Shown: positions 17,574 through 28,267, counted from the first letter of the stretch. The stretch is DNA of 64,000 bases from Alphaproteobacteria bacterium (GCA_030835385.1 JAURPI010000019.1:50096-114095), one strand, 5' to 3'. Program-made: numbers and translations. Notes: generated by a model from the letters alone, not told the origin.

Positions 17574-20500
17574 ATGCGGATTACGCGCCGGTTTACGACG
17601 CCAGGCAAATCACCCTACGCAGCGATACCATTCCGCAAAATAAAGAGTGAAATTAAAAATCCAGACGGATCCGTCGTCTTTGCGCAGACGGAAATTGGCG
17701 TACCTGAAAGCTGGTCGCAGGTCGCGAGTGATGTCCTAGCCCAGAAATACTTTCGTAAAGCTGGCGTTCCTGTCCGGCTAAAGTCCATTAAAGAAAGTGA
17801 TGTTCCAGAGTTCCTATGGCGAAAAGAAGCGGACCACAAAGCCCTCAAACGCCTAAAATCAGACAATCGGTTTGTTGGCGAGTCTGACGCCCGACAGGTC
17901 TTTGACCGCTTAGCTGGCACCTGGACCTATTGGGGCTGGAAAGGCGGATACTTCGATAGCGCCGACGATGCGGAAACATTTTACGACGAAATGCGCTACA
18001 TGCTCTGCATGCAGATGGCCGCGCCAAATTCTCCACAGTGGTTTAACACGGGTCTGCATTGGGCCTATGGAATTGATGGTCCAGCACAGGGTCACTTCTA
18101 TGTGGATTATCGCACAGGCAAGCTGACCAAGTCGGCCAGCGCCTACGAACACCCTCAGCCACACGCCTGCTTCATCCAATCTGTGTCTGACGACTTGGTC
18201 AACGACGGCGGCATCATGGATCTTTGGACTCGTGAAGCGCGCTTGTTCAAATACGGCTCTGGTACCGGCACCAATTTCTCCTCTGTCCGCGGGGCTGGTG
18301 AAAGTTTGTCTGGGGGTGGCCAATCTTCCGGTTTAATGAGCTTCCTTAAAATTGGTGACCGAGCTGCTGGGGCAATCAAATCCGGCGGAACAACCCGTCG
18401 CGCGGCAAAAATGGTCATAGTCGATGTCGACCACCCAGACATTGAGTCCTTCATCTCGTGGAAGGTACGGGAAGAACAAAAAGTTGCGGCTTTGGTGACT
18501 GGTTCTAAGCTTTGCCAAAAGCACCTCAACTTAATTGTCCAGGCCACGCGCAATTGGGACGGCGTTGACAGCGAAAGCCGGTTTGATGTCGCTAAGAATG
18601 ACGCACTTAAGAAAGCCGTGCGCGCGGCGCGAAAGGCTATGGTTCCGGACAATGCGATTCAACGGTCCATCCAGTTTGCTCGCCAGGGCTATACAGAAAT
18701 TGAATTTGAGACCTATGACACTGATTGGGATTCTGAAGCGTATTTGACTGTTTCTGGGCAGAACTCCAACAACAGTGTCCGCGTAACCAACGATTTTCTT
18801 GAAGCGGCACAGGCTGGCAAACCTTGGGACTTACGAAATCGAAAAGATGGCCAGGTCGCAGCGACCGTTGACGCGGCGGACCTATGGGATCGAATAGCTG
18901 AAGCAGCCTGGCAGTGCGCTGATCCAGGAATTCAATTCGACACAACGGTGAATGACTGGCACACCTGCCCAAACTCGGGTCGCATCAACGGTTCGAACCC
19001 CTGCTCCGAATATATGTTTCTCGATGACACCGCATGCAACCTGGCCTCTTTGAATCTACTTACGTTTAGGGGTGACGAAGGTTCTTTTGATGTAGACGGC
19101 TTTTCGCACGCAACCCGGTTGTGGACGATTGCTTTAGAAATTTCAGTATTGATGGCTCAATTCCCATCAAAAGAAATTGCCAAGCGGTCCTTCCAGTTTC
19201 GCACTTTGGGTCTAGGATACGCCAATATCGGCGGACTACTAATGGCGGGTGGCATCCCCTACGATAGTGCTGAAGGTAGAGGACTCTGCGGTGCCATTAC
19301 GGCACTTATGACGGGCATTTCTTATGCCACGTCCGCTGAGATGGCCGAAGAGATCGGATCCTTTCCTGGATTCAAATCCAACAAAAATGAAATGCTACGT
19401 GTGATTAGGAATCATCGTCGCGCAGCGTATGGTCATCATGATGGATACGAGGACCTCAGCATCAAACCCGTCCCACTTAATGGTGCGGATTGCCCCGACA
19501 CGGCGATCATCGCCGCCGCTAAGAGTGCCTGGGACGAAGCCTTGCAAGTGGGAGAATCACATGGCTTTCGCAATGCCCAAGTTTCCGTAATTGCTCCAAC
19601 AGGCACCATCGGCCTGGTTATGGATTGCGACACAACAGGCATCGAACCAGATTTCGCGCTTGTTAAATTCAAGAAACTCGCCGGTGGCGGATATTTTAAG
19701 ATTATCAACCGCATAGTTCCTGTGGCGCTAAAAACCCTTGGCTATGCCGATCCAGAAATCGACGACATACAAGCCTACGCGGTTGGACACGGCACACTTG
19801 ATGGCGCCCCTGGCGTCCACCACAAGGCGCTAATGGATCGTGGGTTCGATGGAGACGCCCTTGCAGCTATCGAAGACGCTTTGGGAAATGCGTTCGATAT
19901 AAAGTTCGTTTTCAATAAATACACTCTTGGCGAGGAGTTCTGCACCGAGCGTCTTGGTATAGACCCTGCAGATCTCGACCGGCTTGATTTTAATATGCTC
20001 CAGTCGCTCGGCTTCAGCGAAAGTGAGATTGAAGCTGCAAATATATACGCTTGCGGTGCCATGACCCTTGAGGGAGCGCCAGGAATTAAATTTGAACATT
20101 TACCGGTCTTTGATTGTGCCAATCCATGCGGAAGAGCGGGTACCCGGTTTTTATCCGCATCAAGTCACATTGGAATGATGGCTGCCGCCCAACCTTTTAT
20201 CTCTGGAGCCATCTCCAAGACAATTAACATGCCGAATACTGCGACCGTCGAAGACTGCCGTAACGCCTACATTGAATCGTGGAAATTGGGCGTTAAAGCC
20301 AACGCTCTATACCGCGATGGGTCGAAGCTCTCTCAACCCTTAGCTTCTGCTGTCTTTGACGATTTAGGAGATGAAGACGAAGCAGAACAGCGGCTGGAAG
20401 ACGTGGCAGCTCAGCCAGCAACATCACGTGCAGAAATAATTGCGGAACGTATCGTTGAACGCGTTGTCGCACGGGAGCGCCAGCGCCTACCGGATCGGCG

Positions 20501-21275
20501 CAAAGGATACACGCAAAAAGCACTAGTTGGCGGTCACAAGGTATATCTGCGTACAGGAGAGTACGACGACGGGACAATAGGCGAGATATTCATTGATATG
20601 CATAAGGAAGGTGCCGCCTTCCGGAGCCTAATGAACAATTTTGCCATTGCCATATCGATTGGCCTCCAATACGGCGTGCCCCTCGAAGAGTATGTAGACG
20701 CTTTTACGTTTACGAGGTTTGAGCCAGCAGGGTTGGTTGAGGGCAACAGTTCGATCAAGATGGCGACATCCATCCTCGATTATATTTTCAGAGAGCTCGC
20801 CGTGTCTTATTTAGGCAGATATGAGCTTGGACATGTCGAACATTCTGACACCTCACCAGACGCGATGGGCGAAGGTGACGCAGCAGAGAAGTTACTTGAA
20901 ATAGCAGAGCGCACGGTATCGCAAGGGTACATCCGCTCGAGCAATCTGTACTTCTTGAACCCAAGCGATCAACGCAAAGAAAATGACGACGACGTCACCA
21001 CAACGGAAACCATCATCCCTCTTGATGCTGCCGTTGGTGAATCGGCCCATGCGTCTACAGGTTTAGGTGGCACAGCATCCGGTTCCGAGTCCGGTGGAAC
21101 TGGTGCGGTAATGGCTGGCCCACCCCCGTCAAATGATCACATGGCTGCAATCAGCAAAGCTAAAATGCAGGGATATGAGGGTGATGCCTGCGGTGAGTGC
21201 GGCAATTTCACGTTAGTTAGGAACGGGACATGCATGAAATGCAATACATGTGGTGCCACGAGCGGTTGTTCATAA
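17574..21275 (+). CDS. nrdJ: Vitamin B12-dependent (class II) ribonucleotide reductase
   Basis: NrdJ reduces ribonucleotides to deoxyribonucleotides using adenosylcobalamin and works with or without oxygen. From the ATG at 17574 it has 1,233 residues, the long alphaproteobacterial form. The start is preferred over one 30 bp upstream because AGAGGGA lies about 7 bp before it. Visible parts include [21 protein letters not shown], the catalytic loop region [23 protein letters not shown], and [21 protein letters not shown]. The C-terminus ends in a Cys-rich tail ([21 protein letters not shown]) that re-reduces the active-site disulfide. The operator upstream suggests NrdR control. Confidence 0.97.
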   Translation: MRITRRFTTPGKSPYAAIPFRKIKSEIKNPDGSVVFAQTEIGVPESWSQVASDVLAQKYFRKAGVPVRLKSIKESDVPEFLWRKEADHKALKRLKSDNRFVGESDARQVFDRLAGTWTYWGWKGGYFDSADDAETFYDEMRYMLCMQMAAPNSPQWFNTGLHWAYGIDGPAQGHFYVDYRTGKLTKSASAYEHPQPHACFIQSVSDDLVNDGGIMDLWTREARLFKYGSGTGTNFSSVRGAGESLSGGGQSSGLMSFLKIGDRAAGAIKSGGTTRRAAKMVIVDVDHPDIESFISWKVREEQKVAALVTGSKLCQKHLNLIVQATRNWDGVDSESRFDVAKNDALKKAVRAARKAMVPDNAIQRSIQFARQGYTEIEFETYDTDWDSEAYLTVSGQNSNNSVRVTNDFLEAAQAGKPWDLRNRKDGQVAATVDAADLWDRIAEAAWQCADPGIQFDTTVNDWHTCPNSGRINGSNPCSEYMFLDDTACNLASLNLLTFRGDEGSFDVDGFSHATRLWTIALEISVLMAQFPSKEIAKRSFQFRTLGLGYANIGGLLMAGGIPYDSAEGRGLCGAITALMTGISYATSAEMAEEIGSFPGFKSNKNEMLRVIRNHRRAAYGHHDGYEDLSIKPVPLNGADCPDTAIIAAAKSAWDEALQVGESHGFRNAQVSVIAPTGTIGLVMDCDTTGIEPDFALVKFKKLAGGGYFKIINRIVPVALKTLGYADPEIDDIQAYAVGHGTLDGAPGVHHKALMDRGFDGDALAAIEDALGNAFDIKFVFNKYTLGEEFCTERLGIDPADLDRLDFNMLQSLGFSESEIEAANIYACGAMTLEGAPGIKFEHLPVFDCANPCGRAGTRFLSASSHIGMMAAAQPFISGAISKTINMPNTATVEDCRNAYIESWKLGVKANALYRDGSKLSQPLASAVFDDLGDEDEAEQRLEDVAAQPATSRAEIIAERIVERVVARERQRLPDRRKGYTQKALVGGHKVYLRTGEYDDGTIGEIFIDMHKEGAAFRSLMNNFAIAISIGLQYGVPLEEYVDAFTFTRFEPAGLVEGNSSIKMATSILDYIFRELAVSYLGRYELGHVEHSDTSPDAMGEGDAAEKLLEIAERTVSQGYIRSSNLYFLNPSDQRKENDDDVTTTETIIPLDAAVGESAHASTGLGGTASGSESGGTGAVMAGPPPSNDHMAAISKAKMQGYEGDACGECGNFTLVRNGTCMKCNTCGATSGCS

Positions 21276-21321
21276 CAGTGCCCAGGCCTCGGTTATTCTG
21301 CCGCGGACAGGCCTTGTATCG

Positions 21322-22308
21322 ATGACTTTCCCTTCATCTCTTTCACATCGGGCACTTGCAGACCCTCTTGTGCCGGCAAGCACCATAGAGTCAGGGCCAT
21401 CAGATAAAGTTTGGCTAAAAGATCTTTTTGACGCTTTTCTTCGCCTCAAGGTACCCACTCCACAGGAGTATGCGAATTGCCGCCTCCAAGCTGAGGATGT
21501 AGTTCACACGCTGCGGCGGGCCTTATATCCAATACGCCTTGCCGGCACGATGACAGGCGACTCACTGGTTGTGGGTGGTGTTGGGAAGCGCACGGCCGTC
21601 GCCCCTGTGGCTTGTGTTGATGTTCTCTATCTATTGCCATCCAAATTGAGAATTAGTCGTACGGCCGACGCGCTCAAAGTGGTCCATGCCGGACTAGCAG
21701 ATCAATATGCGGCAGAGGTCATTACTGCAGCGGACTTAGGCGTGACGATAACCACAGATGACCGTCGAGTGCGCGTCATTCCAGCGCTGGAGTACGGAAC
21801 AGGATTCAAAATTCCGGGCCCCGCGACTTTAGATAGAGCGTCCGGCTGGCGTATCACCAACCCGGTATCAGAAGCAGCAACCCTACGCCTTAGTGACAGT
21901 CTCAACACTGGATGGACACGTCGTTTGCTGACCATTCTCAAGTCATGGCGTGACAACACCGGTACTTCACTAGATTCTTTAACTTTAGAGATTTTGGTCC
22001 AAGAGTTTTGCGCCACGCAAAAACGCCAATCGAGCCTGCCTGAAGCCTTCAAGGCGTTCGTTGCCTGGGCTCGCTCTAAACCGGTTGGGTCCATAACTGC
22101 GCCAGGCGCCACAACTAGCATCGAGCTAGACGACTCCTGGCATGGAAACGCCAAAGCAGCATATTGGCGGATAACGCTTGCGGACCAGACCGCTGAGACA
22201 GATCTGCTCAAAGCAGCCCTAGAGTGGCGGCATTTGCTCGGGCTGGATTTCCCCACACTCGAAGAACCTGATACTCCGGTCCCGCCCATCCTAGTAGCTT
22301 GTGCGTAG
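21322..22308 (+). CDS. Degenerate nucleotidyltransferase-fold protein (CD-NTase/SMODS-like), probably catalytically dead
   Basis: I do not recognise a named family. From the ATG at 21322 it has 328 residues. The pattern recalls CD-NTase (cGAS/DncV-like) proteins: a helical start, a glycine loop GGVGKRTAV (85-93) where the family has GSxxKGT, a strand CVDVLYLLP (98-106) where two Asp are expected, RVIPAL (151-156) where a third Asp is expected, then WRITNP and LLTILKSWRD helices. Only D100 of the three metal-binding acids remains, and the Ser after Gly is Gly86. No CBASS effector, ubiquitin-like or HORMA gene is nearby. It follows nrdJ by 46 bp and may be cotranscribed. An upstream in-frame start at 21250 would overlap nrdJ. 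Confidence 0.6.
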   Translation: MTFPSSLSHRALADPLVPASTIESGPSDKVWLKDLFDAFLRLKVPTPQEYANCRLQAEDVVHTLRRALYPIRLAGTMTGDSLVVGGVGKRTAVAPVACVDVLYLLPSKLRISRTADALKVVHAGLADQYAAEVITAADLGVTITTDDRRVRVIPALEYGTGFKIPGPATLDRASGWRITNPVSEAATLRLSDSLNTGWTRRLLTILKSWRDNTGTSLDSLTLEILVQEFCATQKRQSSLPEAFKAFVAWARSKPVGSITAPGATTSIELDDSWHGNAKAAYWRITLADQTAETDLLKAALEWRHLLGLDFPTLEEPDTPVPPILVACA

Positions 22309-22476
22309 TAGCCTACCGTCTATTCAGTTTTCTTAGAATTGAACCGTTCTCATTAATTCTGAGTTCTGACATAGACCGAGAAACAAACCTCCGGTGCCAG
22401 CGTCGATGTACGTTAGACCAGATTGCCCACGGGTTTTTGGTTTAAAACTCTGCAAAATGAAGACAGCATTTACAAC

Positions 22477-22959
22477 TCACCTCATTTCCTCGCCCTCGAA
22501 TTGACGGGTAAATAGGAGGTTACCTCGACGGGGAAGTCGACCAGCACAGGGGTTAGCGTTGGGACGATCAATTTTGTAGATTACTGGAAGTCCCCAGTCA
22601 TTGACCGTTTCTTCTTGATCAATACCCAACGTCACCCACAGGACATAACCTTCCAATTGGCTAAGGCCACAAGTCACGGCACCCTGGCCATCTCCGGTCA
22701 AATCCGGACAGGGCAATACCGGTGCACCATTACCTTCCATAATTCCAGACATCGTATGCGCAAGAACGGCAGCTTTTATAAATGCAAACTGGTCAGCCAT
22801 ATCTGCCCGCCGTTCTTCGACGTTCAATCCGACCCAATAGGTCGTGAGACCAAACAACGCGCCTGCAAGAAAAGCCCCCAACAACAGAGCTTTTCCATTC
22901 TCATGCCGTGTGCGTTGCCGTTTGGCATGACTTTGCATCCACCGCTGAAGGTGTGGCAT
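22477..22959 (-). CDS. Unknown single-pass membrane protein with pseudopilin-like motif
   Basis: No firm family is recognised. From the ATG at 22959 it has 160 residues (a TTG at 22980 is an alternative). It has one transmembrane helix (ALLLGAFLAGALFGLTTYWVG) after a basic N-terminus, then an exported domain with LPCPDLTGDGQGAVTC, a pattern common in type II/IV pseudopilin-like proteins, and a C-terminal IYKIDRPNANPC. No pilus or secretion genes are nearby, and the prepilin-peptidase site is not evident. Flanking spacers of about 150 bp on each side hold nothing recognisable. Confidence 0.55.
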   Translation of the reverse strand: MPHLQRWMQSHAKRQRTRHENGKALLLGAFLAGALFGLTTYWVGLNVEERRADMADQFAFIKAAVLAHTMSGIMEGNGAPVLPCPDLTGDGQGAVTCGLSQLEGYVLWVTLGIDQEETVNDWGLPVIYKIDRPNANPCAGRLPRRGNLLFTRQFEGEEMR

Positions 22960-23124
22960 TGCGATTCCGTGCGTGGGCAAACGTCAAACATCAGACATGA
23001 TGCTCTTTTAACGCGAATATATTGCTAAGTGGTTGAAAAAATGGAGTTTTATTTTAAGTCTAAACCACTTCGCAAGCGGTAGAAAATACCCCAAATAGGG
23101 ATCCACTTAGGCAAATAGCCAGAT

Positions 23125-24360
23125 CTAATATAAGAAGCGGCTTCTTATGGTGCCGTCGATGGCGTCTAGTTCTCGACGGATACCCATACCAACTTCCAGA
23201 TCACCCATTACATCTGTGACGACATAGCCGATCTCTCCGTCAGCGCGAAGATATTGGCCGGATATGTTGATATCTCGGCTCGAAAAGACGCCATTAATTT
23301 TAGATAAGACGCCGGGCACATCCCGATGAATGTGCATAAAACGAATTGCATTCTGTTGAGGAGGTAGTGCGACTTCAACGAAGTTCACCGCCCCTAGAGT
23401 GGAACCATTGTCAGAGTACTTGACCAACTTATCGGCAACTTCCGTACCTATATTGGCCTGGGCTTCCATTGTGCTCCCACCGATGTGGGGTGTTAAAATT
23501 ACATTCTTTAGTCCGCGCAACGGGCTCTCAAAAGTTTCGTCGGGAGACGCTGGCTCTTTCGGAAAAACATCGACCGCCGCGCCCGCCAAATATCCGTTAG
23601 ATAAAAATTCCGCCAAAGCGTCGATATCAACAACATTGCCGCGAGATGCATTGATTAAATGAGCACCCTTTTTCATCGCTAGGATGCGCTCACGATTAAT
23701 CATTCTTTCCGTCAGTTCTGTCGATGGTACATGCATCGACACAATGTCAGAGAGTCCAAGCAGCTCATCCAAGTCCCTCACCGCATTCGCATTTCCCAAA
23801 GCGAGTTTTTCTGCAATATCGTAGAATAGAACGCGCATGCCCAAGGCCTCGGCCATAACAGAGAGTTGTGTCCCAATGTGGCCGTACCCAACAATACCAA
23901 GGGTCTTGCCTCTTATCTCATAGGACCCTGACGCAGATTTCATCCAGCCACCCTCGTGAGTGACCCACGACTTTTCCGGAATTCCCCTGAGCAACATGAT
24001 GGATTGAGCAAGCACCAGCTCCGCAACCGATCTAGTATTCGAGTAAGGCGCGTTAAAAACAGGGATTCCCTGCATTTTCGCAGCTTTGATATCAATCTGA
24101 TTGGTGCCAATACAGAAGCAACCAACGGCCATTAATCGCTCAGCAACCGAAAGTACGCTGTCCGTAATTTGGGTTCTCGATCGGATACCTATCATATGAG
24201 CATCCACAATGCGTTCCTTGAGCTCACTCTCGTCTAGCGCTTCCCCGACCTCTTCAACTTGCCCATATCCTTGCCTTTTAAAGACTTCAATAGCGTTGGC
24301 GTGGACATTCTCCAGCAACAACACTTTGATTTTGTCTTTAGGAAGTGAAAGCTTGCTCAT
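23125..24360 (-). CDS. serA: D-3-phosphoglycerate dehydrogenase (ACT-domain type)
   Basis: SerA oxidises 3-phosphoglycerate to 3-phosphohydroxypyruvate, the first step of serine synthesis. The protein has 411 residues, matching the E. coli type. It has the NAD Rossmann motif GIVGYGHIGTQLS, the catalytic Arg in NASRGNVVD, the His in TPHIGGSTMEAQ, and a C-terminal ACT domain (about 335-411, FMHIHRDVPGVLSKIN) that binds serine for feedback inhibition. It stands alone, with a possible operator directly upstream. Confidence 0.96.
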   Translation of the reverse strand: MSKLSLPKDKIKVLLLENVHANAIEVFKRQGYGQVEEVGEALDESELKERIVDAHMIGIRSRTQITDSVLSVAERLMAVGCFCIGTNQIDIKAAKMQGIPVFNAPYSNTRSVAELVLAQSIMLLRGIPEKSWVTHEGGWMKSASGSYEIRGKTLGIVGYGHIGTQLSVMAEALGMRVLFYDIAEKLALGNANAVRDLDELLGLSDIVSMHVPSTELTERMINRERILAMKKGAHLINASRGNVVDIDALAEFLSNGYLAGAAVDVFPKEPASPDETFESPLRGLKNVILTPHIGGSTMEAQANIGTEVADKLVKYSDNGSTLGAVNFVEVALPPQQNAIRFMHIHRDVPGVLSKINGVFSSRDINISGQYLRADGEIGYVVTDVMGDLEVGMGIRRELDAIDGTIRSRFLY

Positions 24361-24374
24361 AACGATATAACCCT

Positions 24375-24396
24375 AGGTTACAAAGGTTTCTAACCT
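24375..24396 (-). promoter_or_regulatory. Inverted repeat immediately upstream of serA
   Basis: AGGTTA and TAACCT form a perfect 6-bp inverted repeat with a 10-bp spacer, 14 bp upstream of the serA ATG. It could be an operator or a leader hairpin near the ribosome-binding site. No regulator is known from this window. Confidence 0.3.
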
Positions 24397-24589
24397 GGCG
24401 TGATTTCCAGCCGTACTAAGCGCCTGCTAGAATTTGATCTACCGCGTCGGGAATGGCATGAATACGGCCAGAACCCCAGCTGTTAAATGCCGAAGTAGCA
24501 CATTTCAATTCAACCTTGGAGCCCCCTAACGCGATGATACAGACATGCACTATCCTCATAGCCGGTACCATTCAAACTGGTCAGAACAA

Positions 24590-25057
24590 ATGACCGGCAA
24601 AATTGACTCCCGCATCAAGGAATTGGGCCATATTCTACCAGAAGCCTCGGCGCCAGTGGCCAATTACGTGCCCTACGCAATTTCAGGGTCACTTGTATTC
24701 ATATCGGGTCAATTGCCACTTCAAGACGGAAAACTACCTTGTTCAGGTGCCGTAGGGGCCGATGTCTCGATAGAGGAGGCTGTGGGCGCGGCTCAACAGT
24801 GTGCCTTAAACATTTTAGCCCAACTCAAAGCCGCCTGTGGTGGTGACCTCGATAGAGTAAAACGTATTGTGAAACTAGGCGGTTTTGTGGCGTCGGGAGC
24901 TGAGTTTACTGACCACCCGATAGTTATAAATGGCGCATCTGATCTCATGGTCAGTGTTTTTGAAGATGCGGGTCGTCACGCACGCGCTGCTGTTGGCTGC
25001 CCTTCATTGCCGCTCGATGCACCGGTGGAGATAGAAGCTGTGATCGAGATTGATTAG
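24590..25057 (+). CDS. RidA/YjgF family protein
   Basis: RidA-family proteins hydrolyse reactive enamine/imine intermediates from PLP enzymes such as threonine dehydratase. From the ATG at 24590 it has 155 residues, longer than archetypal RidA (about 128), as in the subfamily common in alphaproteobacteria. Conserved parts are NYVPYAISGSLVFISGQLP, ALNILAQLKAACGGDLDRVKR, the C-terminal GRHARAAVGCPSLPLDAPVEIEA, which holds the Arg and Glu of the binding pocket. An upstream in-frame ATG at 24545 adds residues unlike the family. The FemAB-like gene begins 19 bp after it. Confidence 0.9.
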   Translation: MTGKIDSRIKELGHILPEASAPVANYVPYAISGSLVFISGQLPLQDGKLPCSGAVGADVSIEEAVGAAQQCALNILAQLKAACGGDLDRVKRIVKLGGFVASGAEFTDHPIVINGASDLMVSVFEDAGRHARAAVGCPSLPLDAPVEIEAVIEID

Positions 25058-25076
25058 AAGTCACGGCTCAAAGACT

Positions 25077-26294
25077 ATGTCCAATGACGAAATTGAAGAT
25101 AAATCTCCAAACCTAGAGTCTATCGACGTTCGCATTGTACCTTCGATACATGAGATTGATGCCGCTCAATGGGACATTTGCGCGAGACAAACAAGTGCTG
25201 ACTTCAATCCATTTGTACGACACGCTTTTTATAGCGCCCTGGAAGACTCAGGGTCTGTTTCGCAAGAGAATGGCTGGCAACCTCAACATGTTGCTATAGA
25301 GACGACTAAAGGTGAGTTGCTTGCCTGCGCCGCAATGTATTTAAAAGATCATTCCTACGGAGAATATGTATTCGACTGGGGCTGGGCCAATGCTTATGAG
25401 CGGGCCGGTGGGCGCTACTACCCCAAACTACAATGCGCAGTTCCTTTTACACCTGTGACCGGTCCTCGATTGATGACCAATCCGAACAATCCGGATTTCA
25501 ATCCGACTGACCTCAAACGCATGTTATTGGCGGGGATGATTGAAGTCGCAGATCGGCATGAGGTGTCGTCATTGCACGTCACTTTTCCAGAAGAAGATGA
25601 TTTCAATGTAATGACTGATTCAGGACTGCTAAAGCGCTTCGGTCAGCAGTTCCATTGGAAAAATGATGGCTACAGCACTTTTGACGATTTTCTCAACGCT
25701 TTATCTTCCCGTAAACGTAAGAACATTCGAAAAGAACGCGAAAAAGCCAATGCCGCTGGTGTATCAATATACGCAGTCAGTGGTGGCGATATTACTGAAC
25801 GCCACTGGGATGCTTTCTATCATTTTTATAGACTAACCTCTGATAGAAAGTGGGGCCAGGCCTATATGAATCGCACATTTTTTGACCTCTTGTCCAAACG
25901 GATGGGAGATCAAGTAGTGCTGATAATGGGCGAGCAAGATAGTGAGATTGTATGCGGTGCACTCAACTTACTTGGTGGCGATACACTTTACGGACGCAAC
26001 TGGGGAACTGTTGTGCACTATCCCATGTTGCATTTTGAAGTCTGTTATTATCGCGCGATCGATTTTGCAATCGGGCACGGATTAAGCTGGGTTGAAGCAG
26101 GCGCGCAGGGGCCGCATAAGCTTCAGCGCGGCTACCTTCCGCGTAAAACTTACTCGGCCCATTGGATCGCTGACGGCGGCTTCCGAAGCGCTGTCGCACA
26201 GTACTTAAACCAGGAGCGACCTGCGATAGAAGACGATGTCGACACATTAACTGAGATGGGGCCGTTTAAACGAACCGGCCGGCACACCTGCTAG
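25077..26294 (+). CDS. GNAT/FemAB-like N-acyltransferase (COG3146 type)
   Basis: The protein belongs to the family often annotated as peptidoglycan-biosynthesis-related GNAT acyltransferases; the true substrate is unknown. From the ATG at 25077 it has 405 residues. Typical stretches are YGEYVFDWGWANAYERAGG, YYPKLQCAVPFTPVTGPRL, SSLHVTFPEE, SRKRKNIRKERE and EAGAQGPHKLQRGYLP. A TTG at 25050 would overlap the ridA stop. The 3' end overlaps the convergent FAD oxidase by 4 bp. Together with RidA this may be a two-gene unit. Confidence 0.88.
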   Translation: MSNDEIEDKSPNLESIDVRIVPSIHEIDAAQWDICARQTSADFNPFVRHAFYSALEDSGSVSQENGWQPQHVAIETTKGELLACAAMYLKDHSYGEYVFDWGWANAYERAGGRYYPKLQCAVPFTPVTGPRLMTNPNNPDFNPTDLKRMLLAGMIEVADRHEVSSLHVTFPEEDDFNVMTDSGLLKRFGQQFHWKNDGYSTFDDFLNALSSRKRKNIRKEREKANAAGVSIYAVSGGDITERHWDAFYHFYRLTSDRKWGQAYMNRTFFDLLSKRMGDQVVLIMGEQDSEIVCGALNLLGGDTLYGRNWGTVVHYPMLHFEVCYYRAIDFAIGHGLSWVEAGAQGPHKLQRGYLPRKTYSAHWIADGGFRSAVAQYLNQERPAIEDDVDTLTEMGPFKRTGRHTC

Positions 26295-27847
26295 AGACCA
26301 AGATTGCCACGATTAAAACGTCGATTCGGATCAAGCAGACCTTTGATGTCAGATAATAGGCGTGACGTTTCTGGCGCTAGCGCATCCTGATAACGATAGA
26401 ATTTGGCCAGTTGCACATGTACTGCTCCCAAATCATGAAAGAAGTCTCTTAGTTCGAACCGTAGCTTTTGCGCGTAGGCACGAGCATCGGGATTAGCAGG
26501 GATGTCCCGGAACTTCTTAGCTTCTTCCGGCGGCAAGTGCCTAAGGTGATGTTCACTGACTTCGTCTTCCCAATAGAAACTTGGCTCGCACATAAAATAG
26601 CCATGGCCATAGTTTGTCATGTACGATTCCCACATGCCGTGTTTGTCCATATCCGCACGACGGCTTTGAAAGAAGTCTTGTACGGCTGTTGCTATTTCAA
26701 CGGCCCGACTCAACGGCCATAATGAATTGGTCGGCACCCAACGCTGTCCGTCTTTGCCTAGGAATCCACGAACCGAGAAGCCTCTTGCCTCCATTGCTCG
26801 AGGCATGATGTTTGCTATCTCCCGACTCCGTTCGAGGCAAATTTTGCGCACAATTTCTAGACCCGCCTCAGCGGCATCCTCTGTAAGTGCCTCAACAGTG
26901 AGGTGCAGAGACCATTTAACGCCGTCCATGAAATGGGTACCCGCAGATGCCATTTTCATTGAGTCTTTAATCCCCGACATCAACGTGGAACCTGTCGTTG
27001 TGACATCACCCAAAGTCTTAATCGCTTCCTTAAAACCAACTTTGGCAGCGTTCTGGCTCTTGAAAGGATCAAGACCCACACGACGTGAAACGAAATCATA
27101 GGGCCCGAGCTCAATCATGGTTTGAGCCATATCTTCATAGGTTTCAAAAGCGAAGGATCCATGGGCCGTCACACCCGTCTTTTGACTAATGTGGAGTGAC
27201 ACCCCTGTCTTGATGCCAAACGAACCAGTATCTCCGACGAACAGACCTGTTAAATCGGGTCCATAGTCACGAAAAAACGGTGTATCTGGATTGACGCGGC
27301 CCCAAGACCCGGTCCGCACCATCGAACCGTCCGCTCGAATGACTTCAATGCCTAAAATGCCTTTCATGGTGGACGGCACATTCTGTGACATTGCCCCGCC
27401 GACTGTAGAATAGATACCTGAGAATGGCGCCGGGAAATCCAGCTTCAAGCCATGCTCTTTCAGGGCATCTGCCACACTAATCCAAGTGCATCCTGCATCC
27501 ACGACGACGTATCTATCCGTGCAGTTAATCTCACGAATTTTATCCAAGCGCCTAAGATCAATTAGCATGCAGCCGGACTCGGCAGGGACGTAACCCTTAG
27601 TGTAGGACATACCGCCGCCGCGCGTTGAAATATTCAGGTCCAATTCGTCGGCTAATTTGACGAGACTCGCCACCTCTTCAGGTGCACCAGGCTGAACGAC
27701 CAGGACAGCTGTCTCTGACTCGCCCCAGAAAAAGATGTCGTTGCTATAAACGCGCCTTTCCGCTTCGTCGGTGATGACGTATTTTTCACCGACAATCGCA
27801 GCTAATCTAGTCGCTGTGTCCTCGATTGGAAGAGCCGTATCAGGCAT
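26291..27847 (-). CDS. FAD-linked oxidase of the VAO/GlcD superfamily
   Basis: The protein has 518 residues. The N-terminal half is a PCMH-type FAD-binding domain (VLVVQPGAPEEVASLVKLAD, STRGGGMSYTKGYVP, DFPAPFSGIYSTVGGAMSQN, GDTGSFGIKTGV). The C-terminal half is an FAD-oxidase C domain ending LLDPNRRFNRGNLGL. Members oxidise 2-hydroxyacids or phenolic alcohols; the substrate cannot be fixed from sequence. It has no signal peptide. It is followed upstream, 18 bp away on the same strand, by an acyl-CoA thioesterase gene, so the two probably share a transcript. Confidence 0.88.
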   Translation of the reverse strand: MPDTALPIEDTATRLAAIVGEKYVITDEAERRVYSNDIFFWGESETAVLVVQPGAPEEVASLVKLADELDLNISTRGGGMSYTKGYVPAESGCMLIDLRRLDKIREINCTDRYVVVDAGCTWISVADALKEHGLKLDFPAPFSGIYSTVGGAMSQNVPSTMKGILGIEVIRADGSMVRTGSWGRVNPDTPFFRDYGPDLTGLFVGDTGSFGIKTGVSLHISQKTGVTAHGSFAFETYEDMAQTMIELGPYDFVSRRVGLDPFKSQNAAKVGFKEAIKTLGDVTTTGSTLMSGIKDSMKMASAGTHFMDGVKWSLHLTVEALTEDAAEAGLEIVRKICLERSREIANIMPRAMEARGFSVRGFLGKDGQRWVPTNSLWPLSRAVEIATAVQDFFQSRRADMDKHGMWESYMTNYGHGYFMCEPSFYWEDEVSEHHLRHLPPEEAKKFRDIPANPDARAYAQKLRFELRDFFHDLGAVHVQLAKFYRYQDALAPETSRLLSDIKGLLDPNRRFNRGNLGL

Positions 27848-27865
27848 GAAAAGAGTTCCTTCAAT

Positions 27866-28267
27866 TTATGACTTGGAAGACGATATCTCAGTGGTTCCAC
27901 CATTCTGATCAATGGCGACATAGGTAAAAAGACCTGCCGTGACCATTAACGGAGATCCGTGACGGGCTCGTCGCACCCACGTTTCAACATGAATAGCGAC
28001 AGACGTTCTCCCAATCCGGTCAATAGTCGTGTAACACGTCACTTCATCGCCGACATGGATCGGCTTATGAAATTGCATGCTATCCACGGCAACGGTAACC
28101 ACCCGGGTATTCGTACAACTCGACGCATGGATCGCGCCAGCCATGTCCATTTGGCTAAGCACCCAACCACCAAAAATATGGCCCGCCGGGTTAGTGTCCG
28201 CCGGCATACAGACTGTTCGAAGTGACAGCGCGCCTTGAGGCTCATCGGGATTAAGGGGTTCAGTCAT
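27866..28267 (-). CDS. yciA: Acyl-CoA thioesterase, YciA-type hotdog
   Basis: This hotdog-fold enzyme hydrolyses short to medium acyl-CoA thioesters. It has 133 residues, normal for YciA. The active-site helix reads NPAGHIFGGWVLSQMDMAG, with the catalytic Asp in SQMD, and VDSMQFHKPIHVGDEV is the conserved strand and turn. It is divergent from parE with 91 bp between. Confidence 0.92.
   Translation of the reverse strand: MTEPLNPDEPQGALSLRTVCMPADTNPAGHIFGGWVLSQMDMAGAIHASSCTNTRVVTVAVDSMQFHKPIHVGDEVTCYTTIDRIGRTSVAIHVETWVRRARHGSPLMVTAGLFTYVAIDQNGGTTEISSSKS

Noticed and set aside
21322..22980. CBASS defence operon
   Set aside because: The only CD-NTase-like gene is catalytically degenerate and there is no effector, ubiquitin-like or HORMA gene. 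The neighbouring gene is on the other strand.
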